A stretch of DNA of 48,472 nt from a virus. The position numbers and the translations under genes are program-made. Shown one piece after another: positions 8,701 through 16,065 of this stretch. The first letter of the stretch is position 1, and every line of letters begins with the position of its first letter. Under the pieces are notes generated by a model that saw only the letters and a program-made list of their open reading frames with translations, ran no database searches and was not told the DNA's origin. The stretch spans positions 1 through 48,472 of the IMG/VR virus record IMGVR_UViG_3300037882_001690. One strand, 5' to 3'.

Positions 8701-11005
8701 GGTACCTTGTGCGAAGTTCATCGCCCTTGGCGGCATACATAGCGGCCTGTATTTGGCCAAGCTGTGCCTTGGTGCGCAACTTATCTAAAAATTCAAGATC
8801 CCCTGATTCAATTCCTTCAGCAATTCGCTGCATGGTTTCTGCCATTGCCTTTTCGCGTTCAGCAGATTCCAGCGCTCGCGCTGCCATGCCAGCGCGTCTT
8901 GTGGTGTTGGCCTTGCGATCGCGAGTCAATTCTTGCTCGGCATTCCCCATCATTGCACTGGCCATTGAGCGCAATCTCTCTGATGTGCTTTGCGATTTAT
9001 TATCCTGAAACACATCGTAAAGTTCTTTCGCCAGCTCAGATGCCGTTTCAGTATTTCCGCCAGCTAATTCTAAAAATGCCTGCGCACCTTCTCTTGTTGG
9101 GAATTGAAAGCCTGGAACCGCACCGGCACCACGGAAACTTGAATAGTACCCACCAAGGCGCTTCGCTGAGTTACTGAGTGTGTTGTAATCTTCTTTGCTT
9201 ACGCGCTCCGACAATTGAACAACAAAAAGATCATGGCCTTTTTTCGTATGCTTTGTTTCGATAATTGAGCCATCAACAGTTTGACCGGCAGAAGATACAG
9301 CAGTTTTTCTTTCTTCCTTTTTACCGAATCGCTTGCTGCGCGTTTCAGTTGCGTTCAATCGGTCGTACTCTACGCGCTGCGCCGTGGTCATTTTCATTCT
9401 GGCTTCAGCAACACTAATGCCGGGATTTTCTTCCAAGATTGCCCGATGAAGGTTTCTAAAATCATCAAGCGTTTTAGGATCTTTTAGTCCTTCCATTTTT
9501 CGCTTTTTGGATTCTTCCAATTCGCGCTTTGAGTCGGCAAAATCTTTGGCAACCTTATCCAAATCCTCTTGCGTTGCAGCTTCAACATGCGGGCGAGTAG
9601 TATCAATGTAATCTAGTGTGTGGTCGGCCTTATTAGAATATGAAATTGACATCATGTTTGAATTGGCGGCGATGTAGAAATACTGCGTCACCATGTTCTG
9701 ATATAAACTTTCAATGGCATATTCCTTTTTCTCAGTCTTCGCTCTGGAAGCAGAAATAGGATCTAACATTGAAATCAATTTGTCTTTTGAAAACTTGGAA
9801 ATTTCCGCAGTGATTTGTTCCCTATTTTTAATCAGCGATTCAAATGCAGACTTGAATTCATCAATTTTAATATCGCCGCTATTGGAGCGAGCGCGAATGT
9901 TTTGCTGGTATTCAATCTGCGAAACTGCTTCTTGTTGATTCGAGTCTTTAGCAGCCCACGCCATGTATTCACTATTGCGTAACTTGTGAGAATAATCATC
10001 ACTAAACAATTCCTTTCTGCGATCATCAGAAAGACTCTCTATCCAAGCGACATACTTAGGCTGCAAACCGTTTGGAATATTCCCATTGCGAATAGCTTTT
10101 ATTTCATCGTCACTGCTTTTATTTGTGCGTTCTGTTTTTTTAGTATCTGTACTATCGATTTTGGGTTCGCTTTTAGTTTCATTAAGGCTTGCAATCAAAC
10201 CTTTAGCCCACTGAATATTGTCTTGATTCTTATCATTCAGCGCAGAATTCAATCGCTTCATGTAAGCAGTTTTTCGCAATGGCGAAAGCTCTTCACCGAT
10301 AAGGCCATTAGGTGATTGAATGGCTGATTTCAGCTTGTCGTATTCATCAATGGAAATTTGTGCAATTCTCTCATTATTGCGGCGAATGTAAGCCTCATCG
10401 CCCGAATCATTTTCTTGGGGCTCAGAAGGTGAGTCGCCGACGTCATCAATTTTTTCAGATTTTTTGCTTGCAGCTTCTTTGGTTTTACTGGCTTTCTTTA
10501 TTTCATCACCAATCGATTCGGCTTGAACATCACCATAGCGATCACCAAATTCATCTACATAGCCACTGCTAACCTTCATCAAAAGCGTGCCATCACTTTT
10601 TAATTTGTGTGTAGCCTTAAATGGCGGAAGATCAGCGAAAAGATCATTGCCGTTACCATCTTCTTCATAATCAGTATCAGTGCTTGAATCTGAATCACCA
10701 GCAATTTCATCCAGCAAGGCTTGCCTGGCTTTGTGTTCGGGTGCCGTGGCTACCTCGGAAGTTATTTCATCGCTAATCTTCTTGTAGCGATCCGGCATTT
10801 CCTTTTCAAATTCTGATGCAATTTGTTTTTGGATTTTTGTGCGCAGCGCTTTTAGTTCATCAATATGATCAACGATAGCTTGAGCGGCTGCTTCAGTATC
10901 AGAAAGACCTCGCTCAATATAGGCGTTAGTCGCGTCACGAATATCGTCTCGGTCTACTGGGGTCATACGTGAGGCGTGTTTAATCAGACAAGTGTTCAAT
11001 GACAT
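2714..11005 (-). CDS. Giant phage polyvalent protein (2763 aa) with a methyltransferase domain
   Basis: A huge multidomain protein of the kind that ends the late operon of Stx-type podophages and related elements; such proteins are thought to be packaged and ejected with the DNA to protect or modify it in the new host. The first 900 residues are charged and helical. An N6/C5-type methyltransferase core follows: FFPTPQ near 997, the SAM-binding LEPSAGMGH near 1017, and the catalytic NPPF near 1138. A metallopeptidase-like HEVYTH lies near 1430. A helical region near 1930-2080 looks like a large-polyvalent-protein-associated domain, and a hydrophobic segment (KVAVGIMFASFGLAAL) lies near 2425. 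It is last in the minus-strand late operon, 4 nt after the preceding stop. Domain names are by eye; ejection is inferred from relatives. Confidence 0.8.
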   Translation of the reverse strand: MSLNTCLIKHASRMTPVDRDDIRDATNAYIERGLSDTEAAAQAIVDHIDELKALRTKIQKQIASEFEKEMPDRYKKISDEITSEVATAPEHKARQALLDEIAGDSDSSTDTDYEEDGNGNDLFADLPPFKATHKLKSDGTLLMKVSSGYVDEFGDRYGDVQAESIGDEIKKASKTKEAASKKSEKIDDVGDSPSEPQENDSGDEAYIRRNNERIAQISIDEYDKLKSAIQSPNGLIGEELSPLRKTAYMKRLNSALNDKNQDNIQWAKGLIASLNETKSEPKIDSTDTKKTERTNKSSDDEIKAIRNGNIPNGLQPKYVAWIESLSDDRRKELFSDDYSHKLRNSEYMAWAAKDSNQQEAVSQIEYQQNIRARSNSGDIKIDEFKSAFESLIKNREQITAEISKFSKDKLISMLDPISASRAKTEKKEYAIESLYQNMVTQYFYIAANSNMMSISYSNKADHTLDYIDTTRPHVEAATQEDLDKVAKDFADSKRELEESKKRKMEGLKDPKTLDDFRNLHRAILEENPGISVAEARMKMTTAQRVEYDRLNATETRSKRFGKKEERKTAVSSAGQTVDGSIIETKHTKKGHDLFVVQLSERVSKEDYNTLSNSAKRLGGYYSSFRGAGAVPGFQFPTREGAQAFLELAGGNTETASELAKELYDVFQDNKSQSTSERLRSMASAMMGNAEQELTRDRKANTTRRAGMAARALESAEREKAMAETMQRIAEGIESGDLEFLDKLRTKAQLGQIQAAMYAAKGDELRTRYPDYSERIKHEGEPITTETVDHAAWPTYTAFRSDLAKLARQMIETDGLKLLGRDLLKVADDTSAEYTKFAKENLDKVSTFRKQDGSVASFKSKADAAESIERSGFSGKAIPLEVKRGENRIILSASESQTRGIWDGADKRIDLAGEFAEKLIETAAKKNRKKEKVSVPWQLETAYEKRQRFKSMGIETAAEFRAALREYVGLAKQPEATSKVKKLELAMVGRKNDGLDFFPTPQSIADEMIQSAEIQAGMRVLEPSAGMGHIADRIREFGAEPDVVEISESRRELLEAKGYSLVGRDFMEYQNRDIFGFGDTFKADDGSIGILRGHGGLGSDRVMLVDENGDGVGKKFFSMSELTPVKMNGTGAGYDRIIMNPPFSDRRDMEHVHHAYDLLSPGGRIVAIVGEGVMFGSDKKATEFRDWLDRLGATSEKLEEGTFNDPSLPVTTGANARMLVIDKPGGEGKTVLFSLGNKEPMYKNAANFHDEIKNEFLDVLAEDSSSDEVMSQIEELSPELKNVIRALHREDWLGFDYPSQALDAVFSGRISNYEVSTSTLAAIGRLTSARFGKDDAQARYSLDSKESPENKITKAEAQAVVDRISKNWAVDVSVKIAESIEDFPDHIKSQLHSADGKRINALFDPATSTAWINLSEVKNAEMIERMVFHEVYTHMGFRNLFGKEVTALMGRLYMQMGGDKAVKAFAEKFKMNLPAYQKAFEEQMAERAKAQGLTLDQYKIKHPSAVREANYAFIAEEVLAHMSEDHKPSVMKTIQELIGAIREWLRKNGFAELSKVSESDLRHLLKQSKETVTKGKKGEVTGLIYSLAGINKAERRALNSEMEEALRYSIGDDKNKNKSPNSMDEWDEILRQLDYSNETDTLGDDQHESILAGSSSGTESGALEDNALGFLSDALEGSAHTRARLLGRVRKTSDAITNELGGKAEERRRAKGRVGHFTGYTTTADIIEGDSFYPDGRLEVYVYGDEQVAAGLTDEPALTFVVTRDGELTVNAPTGPTFKDFKERGWARESRGKNGEIQQGWNSLRARDGGNLPLLELMPVLADVHARTRAWKQADKVGLKWSRSTGATGEVGGGRKTSVYFSLANETRSGGFSASGLEEKSVYGINLDWVVRKLQDKMLPLKKAQLAIKKSGGSLTDEQNAYMAEELFHGKTENDLRKMTERFIEPITKMMADNSIDQAEVDLYLWAKHAEERNIQIAKINPEMPDGGSGMTTAQAKQVLEKAKEEGNQENLEKIASRIYKMLEEKRKVSRYLAGDEMVDSWDNAYKFYVPLKGNAKDETGFKSGRGFDVRGKESLRALGRRTKPESPLLHAIKDTTETVIRYRKNEVGNALLNLIEANPNPDYWEVYDSKSPEFERKLLTKKGKDYVGSAKVINREDYFITKKNGKEYFIRLHDQKLHDAMKNLGPEKLNKIVQMLGGVTRFLSSMSTMYNPEFVVTNFSRDVQAAVINLQAEIDLHDGKLKGKEITARIVKDVPVAMRSVYRNLQNKKPTKQTEEWQKTFDEFRNDGANTGWFQMKDMDQQAADVAKHIKLHLQNPLGSLLRTRKAIGDFVTNANSAVENAIRLAVYKNAIEAGISRKQAASLAKNITVNFNRKGEIGAMMNSLYMFFNAAVQGTAAWARAMTTMKIDEKGDRHLNRAQKVAVGIMFASFGLAALNRSSAGEDDDGENFFDKVPDYEKERNIVIMKSMFGGEPGEYWKIPLPYGYNVFSAAAVSAEGVINGNKSIAEGSGGIIKSMLGAFSPIGIANSDSAEGTAARTLTPSVARPFMDIALNENFFGSPVYAENKFFSTEKPQSHLSLRSTNEVWKWLAEALNDNTGGSQYRSGLLDFSPDKMGYSFNYFMGGAGAFYSETVHDGIRLYQGREIKQKDIPFLRRVSGEAGPYQDQSLFYDRKKEIDQIFEEYKSTDDREAFGSKFEKELKLFGISNFTAKRLTYIRKQMNRIKDDEALNEKEKEDQLKPFEIQMKAAIDRFNKMYRESGLN

Positions 11006-11009
11006 TGAA

Positions 11010-11240
11010 TTAACTCTCTAGGAAATTTAAGGCGGTGAATGCAATCAACAAAATCAAATCATCTTCAGACGGAATTTTATTTTGCGTTAGGTGTTTTTTG
11101 GTTAAATCATAAAAATGAGATCCGCCGGAGGAGGAAAAAAACGGAATCTCAGGGAGCGGTATTACTGTTACTTGGTAGCCCGATATTGGTAAAAATGTTC
11201 GAGCATTAAAATGGCGAGCCGACAGTGTTCTAAGAGCCAT
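11010..11240 (-). CDS. Small unknown protein coupled to an upstream tail gene (76 aa)
   Basis: The protein starts MALRTLSARHFNARTF and has a Pro/Ser/Gly-rich middle (LPEIPFFSSSGGSHFYDL) and a hydrophobic C-terminus (LILLIAFTALNFLES). ATG 11240 is chosen over an in-frame TTG at 11243. It overlaps the stop of the preceding gene by 11 nt, which suggests translational coupling. It lies between a tail protein gene and the giant gene and ends 4 nt before the latter. No domain is recognised. It may be a minor virion protein from its position. Confidence 0.6.
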   Translation of the reverse strand: MALRTLSARHFNARTFLPISGYQVTVIPLPEIPFFSSSGGSHFYDLTKKHLTQNKIPSEDDLILLIAFTALNFLES

Positions 11241-11778
11241 CAATCACCACATTAGAGCGGTTGCCGAAGTCATCAGCGGTAACAGTCACGCGGTTTTTGG
11301 TGTCGGCAAGGTCGCGGAAAATCTCGGTGTTTGTGCCGGCACCGGAAACTTTACCGGCAAGGACGGACATAAATACCCGAAGCATTTCCTCGGCACTTAA
11401 CCCGTTCTCAATAACGTGTTCCCATATTTGCTCAGGTGTTGAGCCGCCACCGCCGCTACCCGCGACAGTTGCAAACGCCGCAGCTTTTGTGCGGTCTACA
11501 AATACGCCCGCGACAGGAACTATAGCGGCATTAATGTTACCTATAATCGTGTAATTACCGGCATTAGGGAAATACAGTTCATACCCGTTGATAAAGTCAA
11601 CAGCATGAAAGTACGCACCGCCGCCAAGGTCCACGCGCTTATAAGTAATGATCGAGTCATACAACATGCCAGTAGCATCATCCTCAAGATCACGGATGGC
11701 GTCTTTAAACGCGACTACATCAGTGATGCTAGCCGTAGAGATAACGCGCTTGGCCTGCCAATCGACAGATATAGCCAT
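11230..11778 (-). CDS. Phage tail-associated structural protein (182 aa)
   Basis: The N-terminus (residues 1-105) is beta-rich. A Gly hinge (GSGGGGS) follows, then a C-terminal module beginning PEQIWEHVIENGLSAEEMLR and ending FGNRSNVVIDGS. That C-terminal module (WEY..GLTAEQMLRI..AGKxSG..TFRDxxDTKxR) recurs at the ends of tail and fibre proteins in many phages, so a virion role is likely. The gene starts 2 nt after the stop of the 475-aa fibre-like gene and overlaps the next one, so these genes are expressed together. The exact place in the tail is not known. Confidence 0.7.
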   Translation of the reverse strand: MAISVDWQAKRVISTASITDVVAFKDAIRDLEDDATGMLYDSIITYKRVDLGGGAYFHAVDFINGYELYFPNAGNYTIIGNINAAIVPVAGVFVDRTKAAAFATVAGSGGGGSTPEQIWEHVIENGLSAEEMLRVFMSVLAGKVSGAGTNTEIFRDLADTKNRVTVTADDFGNRSNVVIDGS

Positions 11779-11780
11779 AG

Positions 11781-13208
11781 TTATTCGTCCGGAGTTGCGA
11801 TAGCGTTCGTGCCGTTAGCGGCGCTACTAGAGCAAGCGAAAGTTGTTTCAAACGACTGTAGTGAACTACCCGCAGTACCTTTTCGCACTTTCAAGCGCGC
11901 AGTAAAATCACTCGCATAGGTGTAGGCGCTGCTTGTCTCAGTCGTACTAGCCGCAACCTTATCAATAAACGGCACCCACGCTGGAGAGGCGTTACCATGT
12001 ACCTGCCCCCATGTGCCAGAAATAGTAAATGTTTTGGTGCCGGCATTGACCGCCGTGTAAGTGTACGGAACACCGTTAACACGAATATAACCCGTGGCAG
12101 GTGTATCAACCTTAATCGCCTCATTAACCACACAGGTATTCCCGCCAGAGGTGGTAGCGCCGTTCAAGGTGTATTCGTTTGTAACGAAACCCGTTCCAGA
12201 ATCTCGGCCCACTAAAATACGTGCGCCGACAGTTAAACCCCCGATGCTAATACCCGCCACGACAGGGTTTGTAACCTTGGTGTCGTCATCGCTGATCATT
12301 TGATATTTCTGTAAGTCACCGGCAAGCGCGCCTTGTATATACCAGCCTCGCTCCACAAACCATTTGCCACCAGCTACAGTACCGAATGGTGCCGCGCCGT
12401 TTGGCGTGTAGGCGCCATTAAGCGCACGGTATCGCCAGCCTGGCTCACTGTTTATAGTCACCGCACTCGACTCGTCACAAATTGCCTGGCAATACTGCGC
12501 AGCCTCGGCAATGGTGCAGCCGTTAGCCAAAGTAATCGTACCTTTATAAAGCCTGCTACCGTTACCATCACCAGTATCTTTACTGTGGTCGCCAACTGTA
12601 ATCGTCACGTCAGAAGATAGCGCCAGCGCTGCCGCCAAATTGAGTGGAGTCCAATCCGTGAGGCTTGTCGAGATAGCTGCTGGTTGTTCACCACCCGCAA
12701 CGAGGTTTGCGGAAAAATCGCCGTAGGTTTGGCCGTATTTTCTTGAAAAAACCCGTACATCCCCGTTATCAATTAACGCGCCACCAGTCTTCCCCTTGAC
12801 CAAAATCTGGATATGCCCGTTAGGCCAATACTTAGTAAGTTTGGAGTTGTTCTGCACCACATACATGGGGGACGCAGCCACCAGCGGTGAACCGATAGAC
12901 TTCAGACCGGTGTAGAGGACATTAGTACCATCCTGTTGGATAGAGCCAAAATTAAGAAATTGCGCGGCGGTGTCGTCGATGTTGTAGCCGTTTAGTAGGT
13001 TAAGCAGCATTGGCTTAATCGCCGAACGTGGGCCATCCAGTTTCGAGGGGTTGGCCGTCAAAATGCTCACGTTATCATTGCCTGACGCCGCTGCATCATC
13101 GGCCAAATCTTGTAGCCACTGGTGCAAATCCAGTATTGTATAAACAGTTGTGCCGGCAATATGTCGTATGTCAGTACCTACAATTGAAAAATCGTCACCA
13201 ATTGCCAT
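11781..13208 (-). CDS. Putative tail fibre or appendage protein (475 aa)
   Basis: A low-charge, Gly/Ala/Thr/Asn-rich protein with many short beta-strand repeats, typical of phage tail appendages. Residues 1-60 look like a helical attachment region (YTILDLHQWLQDLADDAAA); the rest is beta-rich. No catalytic motif is evident. ATG 13208 follows GAGG by 9 nt. It sits directly after the 863-aa fibre and before the 182-aa tail protein, within a cluster of host-contact genes. It might help receptor binding or form the tip of a side fibre. Confidence 0.7.
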   Translation of the reverse strand: MAIGDDFSIVGTDIRHIAGTTVYTILDLHQWLQDLADDAAASGNDNVSILTANPSKLDGPRSAIKPMLLNLLNGYNIDDTAAQFLNFGSIQQDGTNVLYTGLKSIGSPLVAASPMYVVQNNSKLTKYWPNGHIQILVKGKTGGALIDNGDVRVFSRKYGQTYGDFSANLVAGGEQPAAISTSLTDWTPLNLAAALALSSDVTITVGDHSKDTGDGNGSRLYKGTITLANGCTIAEAAQYCQAICDESSAVTINSEPGWRYRALNGAYTPNGAAPFGTVAGGKWFVERGWYIQGALAGDLQKYQMISDDDTKVTNPVVAGISIGGLTVGARILVGRDSGTGFVTNEYTLNGATTSGGNTCVVNEAIKVDTPATGYIRVNGVPYTYTAVNAGTKTFTISGTWGQVHGNASPAWVPFIDKVAASTTETSSAYTYASDFTARLKVRKGTAGSSLQSFETTFACSSSAANGTNAIATPDE

Positions 13209-13219
13209 TTTTTAAAACC

Positions 13220-15811
13220 TCATTCGTCAAGTTGTTGAAGCGCGGTAGCCGAGACCGTACTGTTTGTGATCGGTGTTAGTTGTGTGTTCCACGGGATATA
13301 AAACGGCGCAGCGCTGGCTTTGCGCGCCTCGATAGCAATTGCACCGGTGTGATCAGTTTGGAACGCCACTGAGCCGCTGCTTTCAGAACCGTTAAACAAT
13401 ACGGCACCGCCTGCAATAGCGGTCGCTTTAACGCGAGAGCCGGTAACTAGCCCCTCAATTTGGACAGTGCCAACCGACAACGGATAAAGCTTCGTATCTC
13501 GATCAGTGCTTGTTGTAGTGAGCGCCACGCGCAAGTTTGTTAATACGTTGCCAGCGTTAGCTGTTAAGCATGTCGCCCGTATTTTCAGCTTGAATCCAGT
13601 GGTGCTGTTGAATGTGTTCGCAATCAGTGTTGCGGCATTCAGTGCTAACCAAGAGCCTCCATAACCACTACCGGTATCAACTTGAAATTCAAGCGTATGG
13701 TTGCCCCACGTAGAGCCACTTGAGAACGTGACGTTAGTACCGGTGATAGTAGGCGCAGAGTTTGTGAAAGCCGTGTAGCCAATCGCAAAGAATGGCATCT
13801 CCCACACAACCTGATCGCCTACCGAAGTAAGCAGCACAGAACCGGAGGAGTTGAATCGAGGAGTGCCTGCTGTTACTTGGCATTGCGCCGCGCTCGATGC
13901 CGTAGGTTCGTTACAAAGAATCTCTGCAAAGCCTGCTGTGGTTGACGTGAAGCGGGTAATCCAGTGCGTACCGTAAACGGACACTTGCCCAGTGGTTGCA
14001 GAAGTAAACATCACATTTTTTATAGTGGCGTTCAAGCCTGCTGTCACCGTAGTATCAGCCGCATCACCGGAGCTATTTTCGACAACAATGTTGTTATCAG
14101 AGTTCGCATAGGCATACAAACCTGTACGGGTATTGCTCAAATAAACACGCTTCAGAATCACCCCGTCACAGTTACCGGTGGCATTAACGCCCAAGCCTGT
14201 AACGCTTGAGTTCATGGCAAAAGGTGCTGTGTAACTTGTGCCAATGTTTTTGGTCAGCGTGTTGTAACTAGCTGATGCTGTCACCAGCGCGGTGTAGGGG
14301 CCAACCGCAGTGTTTGGCATGGAAACACCATCAACCACATTGTCGCTACTACCAGTCGTAAATTCCCAAATTGACATTGGGTTTGTTGACGTTGTTGTCG
14401 TAGTAATAGTGTGGTCGTAATAAGCCTGATTAGTTGCTGTAATGTTCTTGCAGCCAACCATTAAGTTTCTGCCGCCAATACTGGTGCAGTTGGTGAAGGT
14501 GCAGTTACTGGACTGGGTGGCCGTTATCGCCCCTGTTGTACCGTTCGCTCGCAGCGTCAAAGAACCCTGTACTACAGAATTAAATGCCACTCCTTTGCAG
14601 TAGTTGATTGACGAAACATAGTTGCCTGATGCGGCCAAACTGAATCGCCAAAAATTAGAATTCTGGACAGTTCCGCCGGAAAAACACGAAGACATGTTTA
14701 ACGCAGTATTGATCTGTGCTTGGGTAGGACTTACCACCACGTTATCAATATCGAGCGGCGCGGCCACTTCGGATAAAACCAGCGTATCTTTAATGCCACA
14801 ACCAAGAAGTTTTACCGAGTAGGCTTGTACAAAGTTCATGTACCACTGCGAAGAAACGCCCCGCAAGTCAATTGCACCGGCATTCGTCGTGATAAATTCT
14901 TGTCTTGTTGCGAGAGTGGCGTTTGGTAAAACCCTTGCGCCAGACCCACCAGCAGTTCTTGTGCAAGTTGTTAAAATAACTGCTGGGATTCTTACCTTGC
15001 AGCCCGTGGGCGGTAGGTAAAACACACCGTTTGTGCCATCGTTTCCAATCGCAATACCCGATGTAGTTTGCTTGACCAGCTTCATCTCGGCAGAGGTTCT
15101 GTGTGTAGCTAATGCAACAGTGGAGCCGCATTCTGCATAGCGGTCATAAACGCCACTACCCGCAGACGTTTCAATCCAGATAGCAGGGAATGTGCCTGCA
15201 ACAGTCGCAGTGGTAGGGCATTGAATTACCTGCCCTCTCGATCCATTTGTTGTACCGATCTCGCACCATGCTTCGACTGCCTCAACTGCGCCAACGCGAG
15301 GCACAGTGATTGATCCGGTATCTGCCCCACGCACTTCCATCCATGACTGAACAGATGCGCCAGAACAGGTTGCGGCAATGCCTGTTAAAGCACCAGCCGC
15401 CCACTCTCCACCCGTAGTGCCACCAATCTTGATAAACCCTGTGGCTGGAATAGCGGCACCGGCAGCAACAGGATCAGACTGCCAGTTTGCCCAAGCGCCA
15501 AGGAAAACGCCTGAAACACCACCTTGCGATATTGCGGCACCGTAAGCCGGACTGTTACCACTACCCGCTGTATAAGCGACATGGCGAACGTAAGTAGGAT
15601 CAAAACGAAGCGTTCCACCGATACCGGAATATGAAACAGTGTCTAATGATCCCGCAGCAGCTGAATGGTTTGCGCAGGCATAGGAATCGGTACGCAAAAC
15701 CAACCGCGTGTTATTGCTGATTGTGTACGTGTCCAATGTCGCATTGACTGACGGAGAAGTCAGAGTATCGTAGAAAACATCTCCGCCGGTATTTGGTGTA
15801 TAAGCAGTCAA
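13220..15811 (-). CDS. Large tail fibre/tailspike-like protein, probable parallel beta-helix (863 aa)
   Basis: The long protein is dominated by Asn/Thr/Ser/Gly with repeated short strands such as SNCTFTNCTSIGG and NITATNQAYYDH, the pattern of right-handed parallel beta-helix tailspikes; the helix seems to span about residues 300-620. The C-terminus (LYPLSVGTVQIEGLVTGSR) has a compact beta module also found in other phage fibres. Enzyme activity on surface polysaccharide is possible but no catalytic residues can be named. The start is TTG at 15811, overlapping the previous stop (TTGA) with GAGG 9 nt upstream. Together with the next two genes it forms the host-recognition cluster. Confidence 0.7.
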   Translation of the reverse strand: MTAYTPNTGGDVFYDTLTSPSVNATLDTYTISNNTRLVLRTDSYACANHSAAAGSLDTVSYSGIGGTLRFDPTYVRHVAYTAGSGNSPAYGAAISQGGVSGVFLGAWANWQSDPVAAGAAIPATGFIKIGGTTGGEWAAGALTGIAATCSGASVQSWMEVRGADTGSITVPRVGAVEAVEAWCEIGTTNGSRGQVIQCPTTATVAGTFPAIWIETSAGSGVYDRYAECGSTVALATHRTSAEMKLVKQTTSGIAIGNDGTNGVFYLPPTGCKVRIPAVILTTCTRTAGGSGARVLPNATLATRQEFITTNAGAIDLRGVSSQWYMNFVQAYSVKLLGCGIKDTLVLSEVAAPLDIDNVVVSPTQAQINTALNMSSCFSGGTVQNSNFWRFSLAASGNYVSSINYCKGVAFNSVVQGSLTLRANGTTGAITATQSSNCTFTNCTSIGGRNLMVGCKNITATNQAYYDHTITTTTTSTNPMSIWEFTTGSSDNVVDGVSMPNTAVGPYTALVTASASYNTLTKNIGTSYTAPFAMNSSVTGLGVNATGNCDGVILKRVYLSNTRTGLYAYANSDNNIVVENSSGDAADTTVTAGLNATIKNVMFTSATTGQVSVYGTHWITRFTSTTAGFAEILCNEPTASSAAQCQVTAGTPRFNSSGSVLLTSVGDQVVWEMPFFAIGYTAFTNSAPTITGTNVTFSSGSTWGNHTLEFQVDTGSGYGGSWLALNAATLIANTFNSTTGFKLKIRATCLTANAGNVLTNLRVALTTTSTDRDTKLYPLSVGTVQIEGLVTGSRVKATAIAGGAVLFNGSESSGSVAFQTDHTGAIAIEARKASAAPFYIPWNTQLTPITNSTVSATALQQLDE

Positions 15812-16065
15812 GCGCTATGCCCTCGCTTTGCAATCATCGACGTAATTTGCCCGCGCTCGTCACGCTGAATTGAAAACCGATAAGATTCAGCCGGTTTGTT
15901 CTTGGCGATTGTCATTGCCAAGGCCGAAGCCGCTTTTGCTATAGTGTCGTTTAATTGCGTGATTTGATCGGAAATGGTTTTTGCAGGATCTTGCTTTGGC
16001 TCTTGCGGTACTTCTATCGGCTTTGGAATTTCAGCAACGATAGGCTGCTTTTTCTTGATTATCAT
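15808..16065 (-). CDS. Small fibre-associated or chaperone-like protein (85 aa)
   Basis: The sequence has a Pro/Lys-rich start (IPKPIEVPQEPKQDP), a short helix (ISDQITQLNDTIAKAASAL) and an end (YRFSIQRDERGQITSMIAK) resembling the C-terminal strand motif of many small phage structural proteins. ATG 16065 overlaps the stop of the 1300-aa gene (TGATG), and the gene's own stop overlaps the TTG start of the large fibre. Such tight coupling suggests a helper or connector for the fibre. Longer readings start upstream inside the previous gene and are less likely. Confidence 0.6.
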   Translation of the reverse strand: MIIKKKQPIVAEIPKPIEVPQEPKQDPAKTISDQITQLNDTIAKAASALAMTIAKNKPAESYRFSIQRDERGQITSMIAKRGHSA

